NCBI GenBank assembly: GCA_030606765.1 | Contig: JAUWFX010000018.1 | Span: 1-17,328, forward strand | DNA from: Dehalococcoidia bacterium | Lineage (GTDB): Bacteria; Chloroflexota; Dehalococcoidia; GIF9; AB-539-J10 | Direction of reading: 5' to 3' | Length of the DNA stretch: 17,328 nucleotides | Part shown: piece after piece, positions 17,041 through 17,328 of the stretch | How the letters are laid out: each line of letters begins with the position of its first letter | How positions within the stretch are numbered: the stretch's first letter is position 1 | Notes under the pieces: generated by a model | Told to the model about the DNA's origin: nothing | What the model saw: only the letters and a program-made list of their open reading frames with translations | The model's database searches: none | Program-made: the position numbers and the translations under genes

Positions 17041-17328
17041 TTGCAGTGCCGTGGCATCAGAGGTGCTATCACAGTTTCAGCGAATAATAAAGAGAGTATC
17101 CTAGCTGCAACTGAGGAACTGCTTGTGGAAATGACACAGGCTAACAAAATTGAAATTAAGGACATAGCTGCTATTTTTTTCAGCACCACGTCAGACCTAA
17201 ATGCTGAGTTTCCCGCTGCAGCAACGCAAGAGCTAGGATGGCCACCCGACTTGGCTTTGCTTTGTGGGCATGAAATGAACGTCCCCAACGATCTGCCCCG
17301 CTGCCTGAGAATTCTGATGCTTGTAAAC
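17041..17328 (+). CDS. aroH: monofunctional chorismate mutase AroH, N-terminal part (3' end outside window)
   Basis: The first 96 residues of an AroH-type chorismate mutase (chorismate to prephenate; phenylalanine/tyrosine pathway); the Bacillus enzyme has about 127 residues, so roughly 30 are missing at the window edge. It begins QCRGIRGAITVSANNKESIL, with the RGIRGA segment holding the active-site Arg (R7 in Bacillus). FFSTTSDLNAEFPAAATQELGW follows the family pattern LLSATPDLHAVFPAKAVRELSG. CGHEMNV has the Cys and Glu that match C75 and E78, and PRCLRILMLV has the Arg matching R90. The start is TTG at 17041-17043 with GGGGAGAGG five bases before it. Further aromatic-pathway genes may follow outside the window. 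Confidence 0.9.
   Translation, partial: MQCRGIRGAITVSANNKESILAATEELLVEMTQANKIEIKDIAAIFFSTTSDLNAEFPAAATQELGWPPDLALLCGHEMNVPNDLPRCLRILMLVN

Overview
The window is a dense stretch of bacterial chromosome, roughly half GC. It has one consistent coding style and no insertion sequences, prophage, CRISPR array or RNA genes that I can see. Most genes are on the minus strand. Only the DUF523 tail at the left edge, recJ and the aroH start at the right edge are on the plus strand. Gene content (mtaB, recJ, lgt, ftsY, a Fur-family regulator, a MrfA-like helicase, gap, eno), an Lgt of the 'INGCC' type and copies of a GTCATTGCGAG-type intergenic repeat would fit an uncultured Chloroflexota of the Dehalococcoidia kind. 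That placement is inference from family recall, not a computed result.

Layout. (1) 1-1820: tail of a DUF523 protein, then convergent mtaB and DUF167 genes that overlap each other. (2) 1821-2046: divergent intergenic region with a strong mtaB promoter and a dispersed repeat; recJ then runs rightward and overlaps the end of lgt tail to tail. (3) 3695-5476: ftsY-lgt transcription unit (protein targeting and lipoprotein maturation). (4) 5553-6651: a Fur/Zur-like regulator, a histidine-rich membrane protein 20 bp behind it, and a dyad operator candidate in front; this looks like a self-regulated metal module. (5) 6690-9265: DUF503 and a MrfA/YprA-like DUF1998 helicase, coupled by a TGATG overlap. 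(6) 9322-13252: Rossmann-fold TIGR00725 protein, enolase, an MBL hydrolase coupled to enolase by TAATG, and GAPDH; this is a lower-glycolysis operon with an uncharacterised hydrolase in the middle. (7) 13411-15400: a DUF3795 protein cut by one in-frame TAA, a PNPOx-fold flavoprotein and a crotonase-family enzyme, each with a strong Shine-Dalgarno (SD) sequence. (8) 15604-16771: membrane-anchored transglutaminase-like protein, a double-hairpin repeat and a small zincin metallopeptidase. (9) 17041-end: 5' part of aroH chorismate mutase on the plus strand.

Most interesting points: the fur/membrane-protein module, in which the membrane protein shows an internal duplication (HxxHVLLS ... SD-x3-P twice) next to a dyad operator; apparently leaderless promoters in front of mtaB and fur; the single in-frame stop in an otherwise intact DUF3795 gene; palindromic repeats lying inside coding sequence (mtaB) and supplying a stop codon (metallopeptidase); and an Lgt in which residues matching key positions of the E. 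coli enzyme look replaced. No gene-free stretch exceeds about 300 bp: the longest are 16772-17040 and 1821-2046, plus 13253-13554 if the DUF3795 remnant is not counted.
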